Source: Actinomyces sp. oral taxon 171 str. F0337 (lineage in GTDB: Bacteria; Actinomycetota; Actinomycetes; Actinomycetales; Actinomycetaceae). From it: a stretch of DNA of 64,000 nucleotides. The notes beneath the pieces were generated by a model. That model had not been told where the DNA came from and did not search any database. It saw nothing but the letters and a program-made list of their open reading frames with translations. The number at the start of each line of letters is the position of its first letter. The stretch's first letter is position 1. Made by a program: the position numbers and the translations under genes. Where the stretch lies: assembly GCF_005696555.1 (NCBI RefSeq), contig NZ_CP040005.1:1488001-1552000 (forward strand), written 5' to 3'. Positions 49,110-57,753 of the stretch are shown piece by piece.

Positions 49110-50478
49110 CCTGGCCGCGCTGGTCGATGAAGCGGTGCTGCCACTAACGACGAACCTGTCGGCGGCCTACGACTGGCGCGCACGGCACCGCACGGTGCCG
49201 GGGCGAAGAGGGCGCTGGTCACGGTACTCGGTCCCGGTCGTGGATCTCGCCCTGGGTACCGTCTTCCTCGCCTTCGCTCTGGAGTCGGTTACCTTCGTCC
49301 TGCGCTTCGGCGGCTACGCCGTCTATGTTGCGCACTTCGCCCTGTGCCTGGCGCTGGCGCTGACGCAGTTCGGACGGTTACGCCTTCTGCGTGCCTCCTT
49401 CATCGCGACCTATGCCCTGCTGGCAGCCTACGCGATCCTCGTGGCCCTCTCCCCCGTCAACCTCGGCCTCAACCCGATCATCGCCACGGCGGTCACCAGC
49501 CTGTACACCGTCACCCGCTGGGAGCCCGATCGGCGCTGGGGTACGGCGTCACTCCTGCTGGCTCTGGCCGGCGCCCTGGTCAACCCCGTCACCTTGGCCT
49601 CTTACACCCGTCCCTATGAAGCAGGTGACGACCCGACGACAAGCAGCGGCTGGAACGAAGCCATCCTGGTCACCCGCACGCTCACGAGCATGGTCTTCGT
49701 CGGTACCGTGGTGCTCACCTACCTGCTGGCCTCCTCCCGCCGCCGGATCGCCGAGAACCAAGCCCGCGACGTCGGCATCGCCGCGGCCCAGGCGGTTGCC
49801 GTCGAGCGCCTCAGCCTGGCCCGAGAGCTCCACGACCTCGTGGGCCACAGCCTCACCACGATCAAGGTGCAGGCCGCCACCGGCCTGGCCCTGGGAGGCG
49901 AGGAACGGCTGCGCAGCACGCTGACCACGGTGCGGGACACAGCCGATACCTCCCTGGCATCCGTGCGCCAGCTCGTCTCCGTCCTGCGCTCCGACGCCGG
50001 CGAGATCACTCCCCTGGCGGACCTACGGACCATCCCGGCCCTCATCGAGACCACCCGCAGCTCGGGGAGCCGGATCAGCGCCGTGCTTCCCGAACCGGAG
50101 GTCCTGGAGCGGTGCAACTCGGCGTGGTCTGCGATACAACGCCTCACCCTCGTGCGTCTGGTAGGAGAGACCCTCACCAACGCCGTCAGGCACGGAACCG
50201 GCCAGATCGAGCTGAGCCTGACACTGTCACAGGACTCCTGCCACCTTCACGTCGCCAACCCGGTGCCCGACGTCGCAGAGCACTCCCCCTTCGGTGGCAG
50301 CGGGCTCGTCGGCCTCGAGGAGCGACTCAGGCTCGTGGGCGGAACCATGACTCACGGTGTCCAAGGCGGAGAGGACCACAGCATCTTCACCATCGACGTC
50401 GACTTCCCCGTGGCACCGCCCGAGCTGTCCGCGAGCGCCACAATGGCTGACAAGTCAGGTTCAGGAGGCTCCAGATGA
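49102..50478 (+). CDS. Two-component sensor histidine kinase (NarL-type partner)
   Basis: A 458-residue membrane kinase. The N-terminal 215 residues contain five or six helices (LGTVFLAFALESVTFVLRFGG, FALCLALALTQFG, ATYALLAAYAILVAL, SLLLALAGALVNPVTLA, MVFVGTVVLTYLLA) with little outside the membrane, as in bacitracin- or envelope-sensing kinases. The HisKA_3 motif LARELHDLVGHSLTTIK has the phospho-acceptor His244, and the ATPase lobe shows LTNAVRHG and GGSGLVGLEERL. It overlaps the DUF3866 gene by 8 bases and the response regulator by 4. Confidence 0.9.
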   Translation: MADLAALVDEAVLPLTTNLSAAYDWRARHRTVPGRRGRWSRYSVPVVDLALGTVFLAFALESVTFVLRFGGYAVYVAHFALCLALALTQFGRLRLLRASFIATYALLAAYAILVALSPVNLGLNPIIATAVTSLYTVTRWEPDRRWGTASLLLALAGALVNPVTLASYTRPYEAGDDPTTSSGWNEAILVTRTLTSMVFVGTVVLTYLLASSRRRIAENQARDVGIAAAQAVAVERLSLARELHDLVGHSLTTIKVQAATGLALGGEERLRSTLTTVRDTADTSLASVRQLVSVLRSDAGEITPLADLRTIPALIETTRSSGSRISAVLPEPEVLERCNSAWSAIQRLTLVRLVGETLTNAVRHGTGQIELSLTLSQDSCHLHVANPVPDVAEHSPFGGSGLVGLEERLRLVGGTMTHGVQGGEDHSIFTIDVDFPVAPPELSASATMADKSGSGGSR

Positions 50479-51230
50479 TGCTCAGTATAACCGGTGTGAT
50501 CAGGGTGGCTGTCGTCGATGACCAGCCGCTGCTGGTCAGTGCCTTCAGTGCTCTCGTGGCCGCGCAGCCCGATATGGAGGTCGTGCTGGAGGCGGTCGAC
50601 GGGCGTCAGGCCGTCGAGGGGTTGACCGCGCGGGCCACCGGTCATCACGGGGCGGTTGACCTGGTGCTCATGGATCTGCGGATGCCGGTCCTGGACGGGG
50701 TCAGTGCCATTCGTGAACTGCGTGCCGCACCGGCCACCGCCTCCTTGCGGGTCCTGGTCCTGACCACCTTCGATGATGAGGACCTCGTCCTGGCGGCCCT
50801 GGGTGCCGGCGCCCACGGATTCCTCCTCAAGGATGCCGAGCCGATGACGCTGCTGGAGGCGATCCGCGTCGTCGCCCGCGGCGGGTCCTGGCTGGATCCG
50901 GCCGTCACGGGAACTGTTCTGGCGCACCTTGATGCAGGTACCGAACCCGGTGCCCCGCAGTCGCCCGCCTCACCGTCGGGGCCGACCGATGGCGCCGTGC
51001 CCGTTGTGGGAGCGCCGTCGGGACCCTATGAGGCTCTCACCGGTCGGGAGGACGCCGTGCTCGCCCTGGTGTGCCAGGGGCTGAGCAACGCACGGATCGG
51101 TGAGCGGCTCCATGTCGCCGAATCGACGGTCAAGTCCCATGTCAAGACGATCCTGGGCAAGACGGGCTGCCGCAACCGGGTCGAGCTCGTCATCTACGCG
51201 CTGACCACCGGGCTCGTCCAGCTCCAGTAG
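50475..51230 (+). CDS. NarL/LuxR-type response regulator
   Basis: A 251-residue regulator. The receiver is residues 7-130 (VAVVDDQPLLVSAFSALV, phospho-acceptor Asp67 in VLMDLRMP, TTFDDED, AHGFLLKDA). A Pro/Ala-rich linker precedes the LuxR helix-turn-helix (about 185-240: LTGREDAVLALVCQGLSNARIGERL, VAESTVKSHVKTILGKTGC). AGGAGG lies 6 bases before the ATG, and the start overlaps the kinase stop. The most likely target is the ABC exporter that follows. Confidence 0.9.
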   Translation: MMLSITGVIRVAVVDDQPLLVSAFSALVAAQPDMEVVLEAVDGRQAVEGLTARATGHHGAVDLVLMDLRMPVLDGVSAIRELRAAPATASLRVLVLTTFDDEDLVLAALGAGAHGFLLKDAEPMTLLEAIRVVARGGSWLDPAVTGTVLAHLDAGTEPGAPQSPASPSGPTDGAVPVVGAPSGPYEALTGREDAVLALVCQGLSNARIGERLHVAESTVKSHVKTILGKTGCRNRVELVIYALTTGLVQLQ

Positions 51231-51328
51231 CTCTCCTCCCCAGGGAGGAGACGGGGCCACGGTGGCGGGCACGGGCCGTATCCCTGGTGGGGATCCGCCG
51301 AGGTACCGTCGCGCACGAGCATAGGGTC

Positions 51329-52132
51329 ATGACATCTCCCCACACAGCCACCACAACGGCATCACCTCTCCGCTCCCCTACTCACGGCGCCGGTCTCACC
51401 CCTGGGCTGCGACTGACGGGGGTCTCGAAGTCCTTCGGCCGCCAGCAGGTGCTCAACGGTCTCGACCTGTCAGCCTATCCCGGTCGTGTCTACGGGCTGC
51501 TCGGTCTCAACGGCGCGGGTAAGTCGACCGCCTTCAACGTCGCGCTGGGTCTGCTGAGGCCCGATGCCGGTCGTGTGGAGATTCAGGGTGTCCCCTTCAG
51601 CCGGCGCAGCCTGGCCCAGGTGGGGGCCTCCATCAATGGTCCCGCGCTCTTCCCCCAGCTGTCCGCGCGGCGCAATCTGCTCGTCCACTGCCGCCTGACC
51701 GGCACCTCGCCGGAGACCATCGTCCCGCTCCTGGAGCGCGTGGGACTGGCGGGAGTCGGTAGGAAGCGCGCCGGCTCCTTCTCCACGGGCATGAAGGTGC
51801 GCCTGTCGCTGGCCATGGCGCTTCTGAACGACCCGGAGGTCCTCATCCTCGATGAGCCCCAGAACGGCCTGGACCCTCAGGGCATCATCGAGCTGCGCGA
51901 TCTTGTACGGAACCTGGCCGACGAGGGTCGCACCGTCATCGTCTCCAGTCATCAGCTCGGGGAGATCGCCCGCATGAGCGACGACATCGGGGTCCTGGCC
52001 ACCGGGCACCTCGTCTACGAGGGGGCGCTGTCCGACTTCGCCGACCCCGACGACGAGCGGGCCATGGAGAAGTCCTTCCTGGCAGCGGTCACTGGTAGCG
52101 GACGCCGCACCGGAACGGAGGCCCGCGCATGA
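51329..52132 (+). CDS. ABC transporter ATP-binding protein (drug/lantibiotic-export type)
   Basis: A 267-residue ATPase. Walker A is GLNGAGKST at about 58-66, the Q-loop area is GASINGPALFPQLSARRN, signature-like FSTGMKVRLSLAMALLNDP (a degenerate LSGGQ), Walker B VLILDEPQNGLDP, H-loop IVSSHQLGEI. It belongs to the CcmA/BcrA-like group that exports antimicrobial peptides or drugs. ATG 51329 follows AGGG weakly; an upstream in-frame ATG at 51287 is possible. It overlaps the permease gene by 4 bases. Probable regulon of the two-component system upstream. Confidence 0.87.
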   Translation: MTSPHTATTTASPLRSPTHGAGLTPGLRLTGVSKSFGRQQVLNGLDLSAYPGRVYGLLGLNGAGKSTAFNVALGLLRPDAGRVEIQGVPFSRRSLAQVGASINGPALFPQLSARRNLLVHCRLTGTSPETIVPLLERVGLAGVGRKRAGSFSTGMKVRLSLAMALLNDPEVLILDEPQNGLDPQGIIELRDLVRNLADEGRTVIVSSHQLGEIARMSDDIGVLATGHLVYEGALSDFADPDDERAMEKSFLAAVTGSGRRTGTEARA

Positions 52133-53814
52133 GCACCGTTGTGCAGCCGCAGCCCTGGAGGACGGTGCAGGGGAAGACAGAAGTGAGAGTAGGCCTGTGG
52201 AACCTGGTGCGCGCCGAGATCACCCGCAGTCGGCGCACCTTCACCTGGGGCGTCATCGGGGCGACCCTCGTCTTCACCGCGCACACCATCATCCTGGCGA
52301 ATGCCTCGATCTCCTCAGGCGTGGTCAAGGAGCTCCAGTGGAACGGCAATGCTCTGGCGTGGATGCACTTGTACGCCGGGGCCTTCGCGGTTCCGCTGGG
52401 CCTGCTGACCGGGGCGATGGCCCAGTGGCGTGAGCAGCGGTGGCGCCAGGGCGGGACGGCCTGGCGCGCCGTCGATCCTCGCCGCGTAGTGACCGCCCGC
52501 ATCGTGGTCCTGAGCCTGTCGGCGCTGGCCTGCCAGGTGGCACTGGTCGCCCCGGTGGTGGGGCACGCCCTCATCGTCGGCAGCGGCTGGGGTCCCTGGA
52601 ACAGGTACCTGCTGTTCGCCACCTACATGTGGATCGTCGTCACTGGTGCCTGCGCCTGGGGCATGGCGGCCTTCCGGGTGGCTCGAGCCGTCGCCGTCGG
52701 GGTCGCACCTGTCCTGGGCTTCATGTGGTCCGCGGTGGGCGTGGGTCAGGCCGAACGGAGCGACTGGTGGATGCTCCCGTGGGCCTGGACGGCTCGGGTC
52801 CCGTTGCCCCTGTTAGGCGTTCACGGAAACTCCGTCCTGCTCGAGAAGGGCTCGCCGGTATGGGGCTACCCGCTCCTGCCCGGGTTCCTGCTGACGACCG
52901 GCCTGACCCTGATCGGCGTCGGACTGGCCGTTCTCAGCGGCGCTCCCGGTGGTGCCGGGTCCTCGACTTCGTCGGTCTCCCGGCTCAGCCGGCTGCTTCC
53001 TGGTGGAAGGGCCGCTGACGAGGATCAGTCGGAGACCGTTTCGGTGCAGTCATCGGAGCATGCTCCGGGCTCGTGGCCCCGAAGCATCCCGAATCGCCGA
53101 GCCACGCCTGCTACCCGCATGGCCCGTGTTCCCGGGCCGCGCAGCGCCGTGCTGGCAATGGCCGGCGTCCTGCCCTGGATCGTGTGGGTAGTCCTGGCGA
53201 CCCTGCTGCTCGCCTTCCTGGGTGTCCTCCACACCGCCTACCCACCTGGGTACGGGCAGAGCTTCCTCGAGCTCGTCGGTATGCCGGTTGCCGCGGCCAT
53301 CACCGGCATCACGGTGTGGGGGCGACTTCAGCCGGCCTGGCGCACCCTCATCACTCGACGGGGGGCCTGCGGGATTCTGGTGTCGGCGACGGTTCTCAGC
53401 GCTGTCTTCCTCGTCCCGGTTCTGGTCGTCTCCTGGATCGTGACTGTGCTGGGCGACACTCTGACCCGCACCGACCCGAGCCTGCCTGCGGTGACCGGCG
53501 CAGTCTATGGACTCATGGTGATGCCGGCTGTGGCCTTCATGATCGCGGCCGTCAGCCTGGCGGTGGCTCTGTGCACCCGGATCGTCGTGGCGATCGTCCT
53601 CAACATCATCCTGGTCGTCACAGGGCTGCTCATTGGTGGCAACGAGGTCATGACGGCCACCGGCTTGTGGCGGATTGCTCCCTGGGCCTGGATGAGTGTC
53701 GCCCACCAGTTCCCGGGACGCTGGCTGACGATCGTCGTCCTCAGCCTGCTCATCGGGTCGACGGCGATGGGGGTAGCGGTCCTGGGAGCCAGGCGCGCCG
53801 CCATCCGTGAGTGA
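52129..53814 (+). CDS. ABC transporter permease (two-half membrane protein)
   Basis: A 561-residue membrane protein partner of the preceding ATPase. Two hydrophobic blocks, residues 40-275 and 345-560, each with about six helices, are separated by a polar stretch rich in Ser and charged residues (about 280-340). Such long permeases look like fused or duplicated ABC-2-type subunits. No soluble domain is evident. The start overlaps the ATPase stop. The substrate is unknown; the nearby HisKA_3/LuxR pair suggests export of a peptide or envelope toxin (inference). Confidence 0.8.
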   Translation: MSTVVQPQPWRTVQGKTEVRVGLWNLVRAEITRSRRTFTWGVIGATLVFTAHTIILANASISSGVVKELQWNGNALAWMHLYAGAFAVPLGLLTGAMAQWREQRWRQGGTAWRAVDPRRVVTARIVVLSLSALACQVALVAPVVGHALIVGSGWGPWNRYLLFATYMWIVVTGACAWGMAAFRVARAVAVGVAPVLGFMWSAVGVGQAERSDWWMLPWAWTARVPLPLLGVHGNSVLLEKGSPVWGYPLLPGFLLTTGLTLIGVGLAVLSGAPGGAGSSTSSVSRLSRLLPGGRAADEDQSETVSVQSSEHAPGSWPRSIPNRRATPATRMARVPGPRSAVLAMAGVLPWIVWVVLATLLLAFLGVLHTAYPPGYGQSFLELVGMPVAAAITGITVWGRLQPAWRTLITRRGACGILVSATVLSAVFLVPVLVVSWIVTVLGDTLTRTDPSLPAVTGAVYGLMVMPAVAFMIAAVSLAVALCTRIVVAIVLNIILVVTGLLIGGNEVMTATGLWRIAPWAWMSVAHQFPGRWLTIVVLSLLIGSTAMGVAVLGARRAAIRE

Positions 53815-54000
53815 GGCTAATCCGGGGCGGTCGATCCGAGTGACCGGAGCGAGCCGCACCGTCGTCTCGGGGCGGGGCATCTCTCGGAGTCGGATGGCAT
53901 CCCACCCGTGTCGACGCCGGTCAGTGCCGAGGACCGGCTCCGGTCTCACATAGGTCAACGGTCGGTCAGTGCCCCACTGGCTTTCCGATAGCCTAGGTCC

Positions 54001-54264
54001 ATGAAGACCTTTGAGGACCTTTTCAACGAGCTGCAGCACAAGGCGGCCACCCGCCCCGAGGGCTCCGGGACGGTTGAGGAGCTGGACCGCGGGGTCCACT
54101 TCATCGGCAAGAAGCTCGTGGAGGAGGCCGCTGAGGCCTGGATGGCCTGCGAGCACGAGTCCGATGAGGCCGCCTGCGAGGAGATCAGCCAGCTGCTCTA
54201 CCACGCCCAGGTCATGATGGTCGCCAAGGGCTACAGCCTCCAGGACGTCTACCGCCACCTGTAG
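54001..54264 (+). CDS. hisE: Phosphoribosyl-ATP pyrophosphatase
   Basis: Second step of histidine biosynthesis: hydrolyses phosphoribosyl-ATP to phosphoribosyl-AMP. The 87-residue, all-helical protein starts [48 protein letters not shown]. The paired EE...ExxE metal site is [30 protein letters not shown]. It is complete and standalone, as in actinobacteria. hisG follows 58 bases later on the same strand. Confidence 0.94.
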   Translation: MKTFEDLFNELQHKAATRPEGSGTVEELDRGVHFIGKKLVEEAAEAWMACEHESDEAACEEISQLLYHAQVMMVAKGYSLQDVYRHL

Positions 54265-54322
54265 GTCCTGAGACCTCTCAGGCCTCCTCACTCGACTCCC
54301 CCACCACAGATCAGGAACCGCC

Positions 54323-55168
54323 GTGCTGCGTATCGCCGTGCCGAACAAGGGATCCCTGTCCGATCCCGCCATCACCATGCTCTCCGAGGCGGGCTACCGC
54401 ACCCGCCGCACGGGCCGTGAGCTCGTGCTCGTCGACGAGGCCAACGACGTCGAGCTGTTCTTCCTGCGTCCGCGCGACATCGCCGTCTACGTCGGCCAGG
54501 GCACCGTGCACGCCGGCATCACCGGGCGGGACCTGCTCCTGGACTCCGGGGTCGACGCGGTCGAGCACCTGCCCCTGGGCTTCGCCCGCTCCACCTTCCG
54601 CTTCGCCGCCCCCAAGGGCACGATGAGCTCCCTGGCCGACGTCGCCGGGCGCCGCGTGGCCACCTCCTACGACATCCTGGTGCGCAGCTACCTGGCCTCC
54701 CGGGGTGTGGAGGCCCAGACCGTTCACCTCGACGGCGCCGTGGAGTCCTCCGTCCAGCTGGGTGTGGCCGACCTCATCGCCGACGTCGTCGAGACCGGCA
54801 CAACGCTGCGGGCGGCAGGTCTGGAGACCTTCGGGGACCCGATCCTCGTCAGCGAGGCGGTGCTCATCACCACCGAGCAGTTCCGCGGAGAACCCGGACT
54901 GGCCACGCTCGTGCGGCGCCTGGAGGGGGTGCTGCGTGCCCGCGCCTATGTGCTCGTCGACTACGACATCCCCATGAACAAGCTGCACCTGGCGACGGCC
55001 CTCACCCCGGGCATCGAGTCCCCCACCGTCTCCCCGCTGCAGAACCCCGACTGGGTGGCGGTGCGCGCCATGGTCCCGCGGGTGGATATGAACCGGGTCA
55101 TGGATGAGCTCTACGAGGTCGGGGCGCGCGCCATCCTCGTCTCCTCACTACTGGCCTGCCGACTGTAG
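54323..55168 (+). CDS. hisG: ATP phosphoribosyltransferase
   Basis: First, feedback-controlled step of histidine biosynthesis. The 281-residue long form has the catalytic part ([39 protein letters not shown]) and the C-terminal ACT-like regulatory domain for histidine binding (residues about 210-281, with [31 protein letters not shown]). The start is GTG 54323, in line with the short [10 protein letters not shown]-terminus. hisE-hisG form a unit, with no hisI nearby. Confidence 0.94.
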   Translation: MLRIAVPNKGSLSDPAITMLSEAGYRTRRTGRELVLVDEANDVELFFLRPRDIAVYVGQGTVHAGITGRDLLLDSGVDAVEHLPLGFARSTFRFAAPKGTMSSLADVAGRRVATSYDILVRSYLASRGVEAQTVHLDGAVESSVQLGVADLIADVVETGTTLRAAGLETFGDPILVSEAVLITTEQFRGEPGLATLVRRLEGVLRARAYVLVDYDIPMNKLHLATALTPGIESPTVSPLQNPDWVAVRAMVPRVDMNRVMDELYEVGARAILVSSLLACRL

Positions 55169-55203
55169 AGGCCTTCCCCGGCACGTCCGGGATGGCGCCC
55201 AAT

Positions 55204-55229
55204 GCCCTGTCGTGCCCTGTCGTGCCCTG
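55204..55229. repeat. Short tandem repeat between hisG and ribY
   Basis: GCCCTGTCGT occurs twice in a row (55204-55213 and 55214-55223), followed by a partial GCCCTG. It lies in the 68-base convergent gap, flanked by an imperfect GCCCAAT/ATTGGGC inverted repeat. Confidence 0.7.
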
Positions 55230-55236
55230 CTGCTGC

Positions 55237-56283
55237 CTATTGGGCCAGGGGCACGCAGACCTCGGCGGCCTTGGGTGTCTTCTTGTCGCCCAGGAGCTTG
55301 TGGGAGGTGAGGAACTCGATCATGGAGGCGATGTCGTCGACCCGCACCGAACCGATGGGGTGGGAACCATCGCCGCTGACCAGCTTGCCGGTGGCCACGG
55401 CGACCTCGCGCGCACGGGCCGCCTGAGTCTGATCCACCTTGAGGTCGTCCATGTGGTCCTTGGTGGCCTCGACTGCTGCGTCGGGGTCCTTGACGAATGC
55501 GGTCATGCCCTTGATCGAGGCCTTGACGACGGTCTCGAGGTCCTGGCGACGGGAGTCCAGCAGAGACCGGGTCGTCACCAGCGAGACGCCCACGAGGGGG
55601 ATCCGGTCGGCGACCTGGATGGTACGCACGGGGGTGCCGGCCTGGCGGATCTGGATCGCGTCGTTGTTGGAGTAGCCGACGACGGCGTCGACCTTGCCGC
55701 CGACGAGTGCCGCCTGCTGGGTGTAGCCGATGTCCTGGATCGTCAGGTCCGACTCGGTCAGGGAGGCCGTGGACATGGCCAGCTGGAGGGCGTACCAGGT
55801 CTCCCCCTTGCGTCCCGGAGTGCCGACGGTCTTGCCCTTGAGGTCCGCGGGAGCCTTGATCGGGGAGCTCTCCGGGACGATGAGGCAGGCCGGGTAGGAC
55901 TGGTAGCAGCCGCCCACGATGACGAGGTCGGAGCCGTTGGAGGTGGCCACCACAGCCTCGTCGGCGCCAGCGATGACGAGCTGCTCCTGGCCGCTCTGGA
56001 GGGCGTCAAAGAGGCCGTCCTGCGCCCCGTGGTGGTGCAGCGTCACGTTGGCGGCATATGTCCCATCCTTCTTAGCCATGTAGAAGGGGGCGAACTGGAT
56101 GTTCGGCGTGTAGGTCAGGCCGATGGTCAGTGCGCCTCCGGCCGCCGAGGCCGATGCCGCGCGGCTTGCCGTGCCCGAGGAGCAGGCGGCGAGTGCCCCG
56201 GCGCCGGTGAGCGCCAGACCTCCTGCCAACAGGCGACGGCGCGAGAGGAACGACTGGGAGACGACGTGGTGAGAAAGAGTCAT
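55237..56283 (-). CDS. ribY: Substrate-binding lipoprotein of a riboflavin-type ABC importer
   Basis: A 348-residue NMT1/THI5-like binding protein. The N-terminus has a twin-arginine (SRRRLLAGG), a hydrophobic core and lipobox LAAC with Cys34, so it may go out by Tat and be lipid-anchored. The mature part has typical folds: LTIGLTYTPNIQFAPFYMAKKDG, LVIAGADEAVVATSNGSDLVIVGG, KGKTVGTPGRKGETWYALQLAM. The NMT1/THI5 group also binds thiamine precursors and sulfonates, but here an FMN riboswitch controls the operon, so riboflavin or a flavin is the best guess. It follows ribX by 51 bases. Confidence 0.8.
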   Translation of the reverse strand: MTLSHHVVSQSFLSRRRLLAGGLALTGAGALAACSSGTASRAASASAAGGALTIGLTYTPNIQFAPFYMAKKDGTYAANVTLHHHGAQDGLFDALQSGQEQLVIAGADEAVVATSNGSDLVIVGGCYQSYPACLIVPESSPIKAPADLKGKTVGTPGRKGETWYALQLAMSTASLTESDLTIQDIGYTQQAALVGGKVDAVVGYSNNDAIQIRQAGTPVRTIQVADRIPLVGVSLVTTRSLLDSRRQDLETVVKASIKGMTAFVKDPDAAVEATKDHMDDLKVDQTQAARAREVAVATGKLVSGDGSHPIGSVRVDDIASMIEFLTSHKLLGDKKTPKAAEVCVPLAQ

Positions 56284-56334
56284 GATGAGGAGCTTCCTTG
56301 TGTGGGAGGGGTGAGAAGCGGAGCCGCGCAGGGC

Positions 56335-57282
56335 TCAGGTGGCGCGTCGACCTCGTAGGGCGTCCACGGTGCGGCTGCGTCGCTCGAGCTCATGGAGCGC
56401 CCAGTGGATGGATGTGGCCAGGACGCACAGGAGCGTGATCGTGGCGAACACGCCGGTGGTGTCGCCCCGGCTCTGTTGCGTGGAGAGCACGGTCCCCAGG
56501 CCCTCGCCGCCCATGATGAGCTCGCCGACGACCGCACCGGTGACTGACAGGGTGAAACCGGTACGCAAACCGGTGTAGATCGCCGGCAGGGCCATCGGCA
56601 GCTCCATGTGGATGAGCATGCGCAGGCCATGAGCGCCGTCGAGCCGGGCGGCATCCATGACGTCGGCGTCCAGGCTGCGCAGCCCCAGGAGCACCGTGAT
56701 GGTGATGGGGAAGAAGACCATGAAGGCGCACAGGACCACGATGGGAAGAGCTCCGTAACCGATCCACAGAACCATGAGGGGCGCGACGGCGATGCCGGGG
56801 ACCGCCTGACTTGCGGCGACATAGGGCAGGACGGTTCGCGAGAACAGCCGCCAACGGTACAGGGCCCAGGCCAGGGGCAGAGCAAACACGGCGGCCAGGA
56901 GACAGCCGAGGAGGGCCTCACGCAGCGTGATCCAGGCTCTCCACCCCAGCCCGGCCTGAGTGAGGTTCAGCCACAGGCGGGTGACGACCGCCCAGGGGCT
57001 GGGTAGGAAGATCTCGGGGACAGCGCCCGAGCCGGCGACGAGCTGCCAGATGATGAGCAGTGCCGCTCCCAGGACGACGGCGGGTAGTGGCCCGCTGCGC
57101 TCAGCAGCGCGGATACGACGTCGACGACGAGCCGAAGACTTCTGCAAGGGCCCTGAGACGGACTCCGGCACCGAGGGCTCCAGTGAGGCTGAGGGTGTCG
57201 ACGGCTCCGGAACGTCACTGGGCAGCTCGGCGGGGGAAGCTTGAGAGCGCGCGGCCTTGCCGATGGGGCTGGGACTGTACAC
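56335..57282 (-). CDS. ribX: Permease of a riboflavin-type ABC importer
   Basis: A 315-residue BPD_transp_1 permease with an N-terminal Ser/Pro-rich cytoplasmic extension (about 75 residues) and six helices. The EAA loop, by which ATPases dock, is DAARLDGAHGLRMLIHMELPMALPAIYTGLRTG. Start at GTG 57282, since GGAGG lies 8 bases before it (57291-57295). No ATPase gene is adjacent; RibXY systems of other bacteria are also described without a linked ATPase, so a shared one is likely. Regulated by the FMN riboswitch upstream. Confidence 0.8.
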   Translation of the reverse strand: MYSPSPIGKAARSQASPAELPSDVPEPSTPSASLEPSVPESVSGPLQKSSARRRRRIRAAERSGPLPAVVLGAALLIIWQLVAGSGAVPEIFLPSPWAVVTRLWLNLTQAGLGWRAWITLREALLGCLLAAVFALPLAWALYRWRLFSRTVLPYVAASQAVPGIAVAPLMVLWIGYGALPIVVLCAFMVFFPITITVLLGLRSLDADVMDAARLDGAHGLRMLIHMELPMALPAIYTGLRTGFTLSVTGAVVGELIMGGEGLGTVLSTQQSRGDTTGVFATITLLCVLATSIHWALHELERRSRTVDALRGRRAT

Positions 57283-57399
57283 GACGGCGTCCTCCCGGGT
57301 CGTTCCGGGAACGGGCGCTCCCGGCTGCACCGGGGTCCGCCTGCACGCCGTCGGTCGGCGCACACACGTGCTGGGCGCCCGCTCGGTTCACCATCCGGT

Positions 57400-57423
57400 G
57401 AGCTCACGGCTGTCCGTGAGCTC
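57400..57423 (-). promoter_or_regulatory. Hairpin between the FMN aptamer and ribX
   Basis: GAGCTCACGG (57400-57409) and CCGTGAGCTC (57414-57423) form a perfect 10-bp stem with a 4-base loop. It lies 48 bases 3' of the aptamer, in the place of an expression platform. No T-run follows, so it may act through Rho, or via translation, or as an anti-structure. Confidence 0.6.
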
Positions 57424-57470
57424 GGGACACTGTCTCGAGCCGCGGGTCTCCCCGCCGAGCGCCACGCGCA

Positions 57471-57607
57471 TCCTCCCCTCCGGACTCTCACCGTCGGTGC
57501 CGGGATTCCACCGGCTCAGCCGCTGGTTCCCCGGCTGCTTGACGCTGCCGTGGCACGAGCGGGTCGCGGACTGTGACCGCCGGTTCGGACTTTCACCGAC
57601 CCCGGAG
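57471..57607 (-). ncRNA. FMN riboswitch (RFN element)
   Basis: On the minus strand the sequence carries the RFN landmarks in order: GGTGAAAGTCCGAACCGGCG, then ACAGTCCGCGACCC, a variable arm, CCGGTGGAATCCCGGCACCG, and ACGGTGAGAGTCCGGAGGGG. Terminal CTCC and GGAG close P1. All six helices can be drawn. FMN binding normally shuts off riboflavin synthesis or uptake genes. It is upstream of ribX-ribY, about 190 bases from the ribX start. Confidence 0.93.
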
Positions 57608-57651
57608 CACGTTGCTGACGGCAAGAGTACAACGTCGATCGCTACACGGCC

Positions 57652-57693
57652 ACTGTGCTGTGGCGACCACCATCCTGGTCACGACAGCACAGT
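57652..57693 (-). terminator. Terminator after putP
   Basis: ACTGTGCTGT (57652-57661) pairs perfectly with ACAGCACAGT (57684-57693); an inner GACC/GGTC extends the stem with mismatches. It separates putP from the FMN riboswitch on the minus strand. No clear T-run. Confidence 0.6.
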
Positions 57694-57753
57694 CGTGGAC
57701 CTCTCAAGGCACGATGACGATCGAGAGGATCCGTCCCCAACGGTGCCGGTCGG

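Noticed and set aside
55192..56358. A 388-codon open frame antisense to ribY
   Set aside because: No recognisable domain and covers both the ribY gene and its intergenic flanks.
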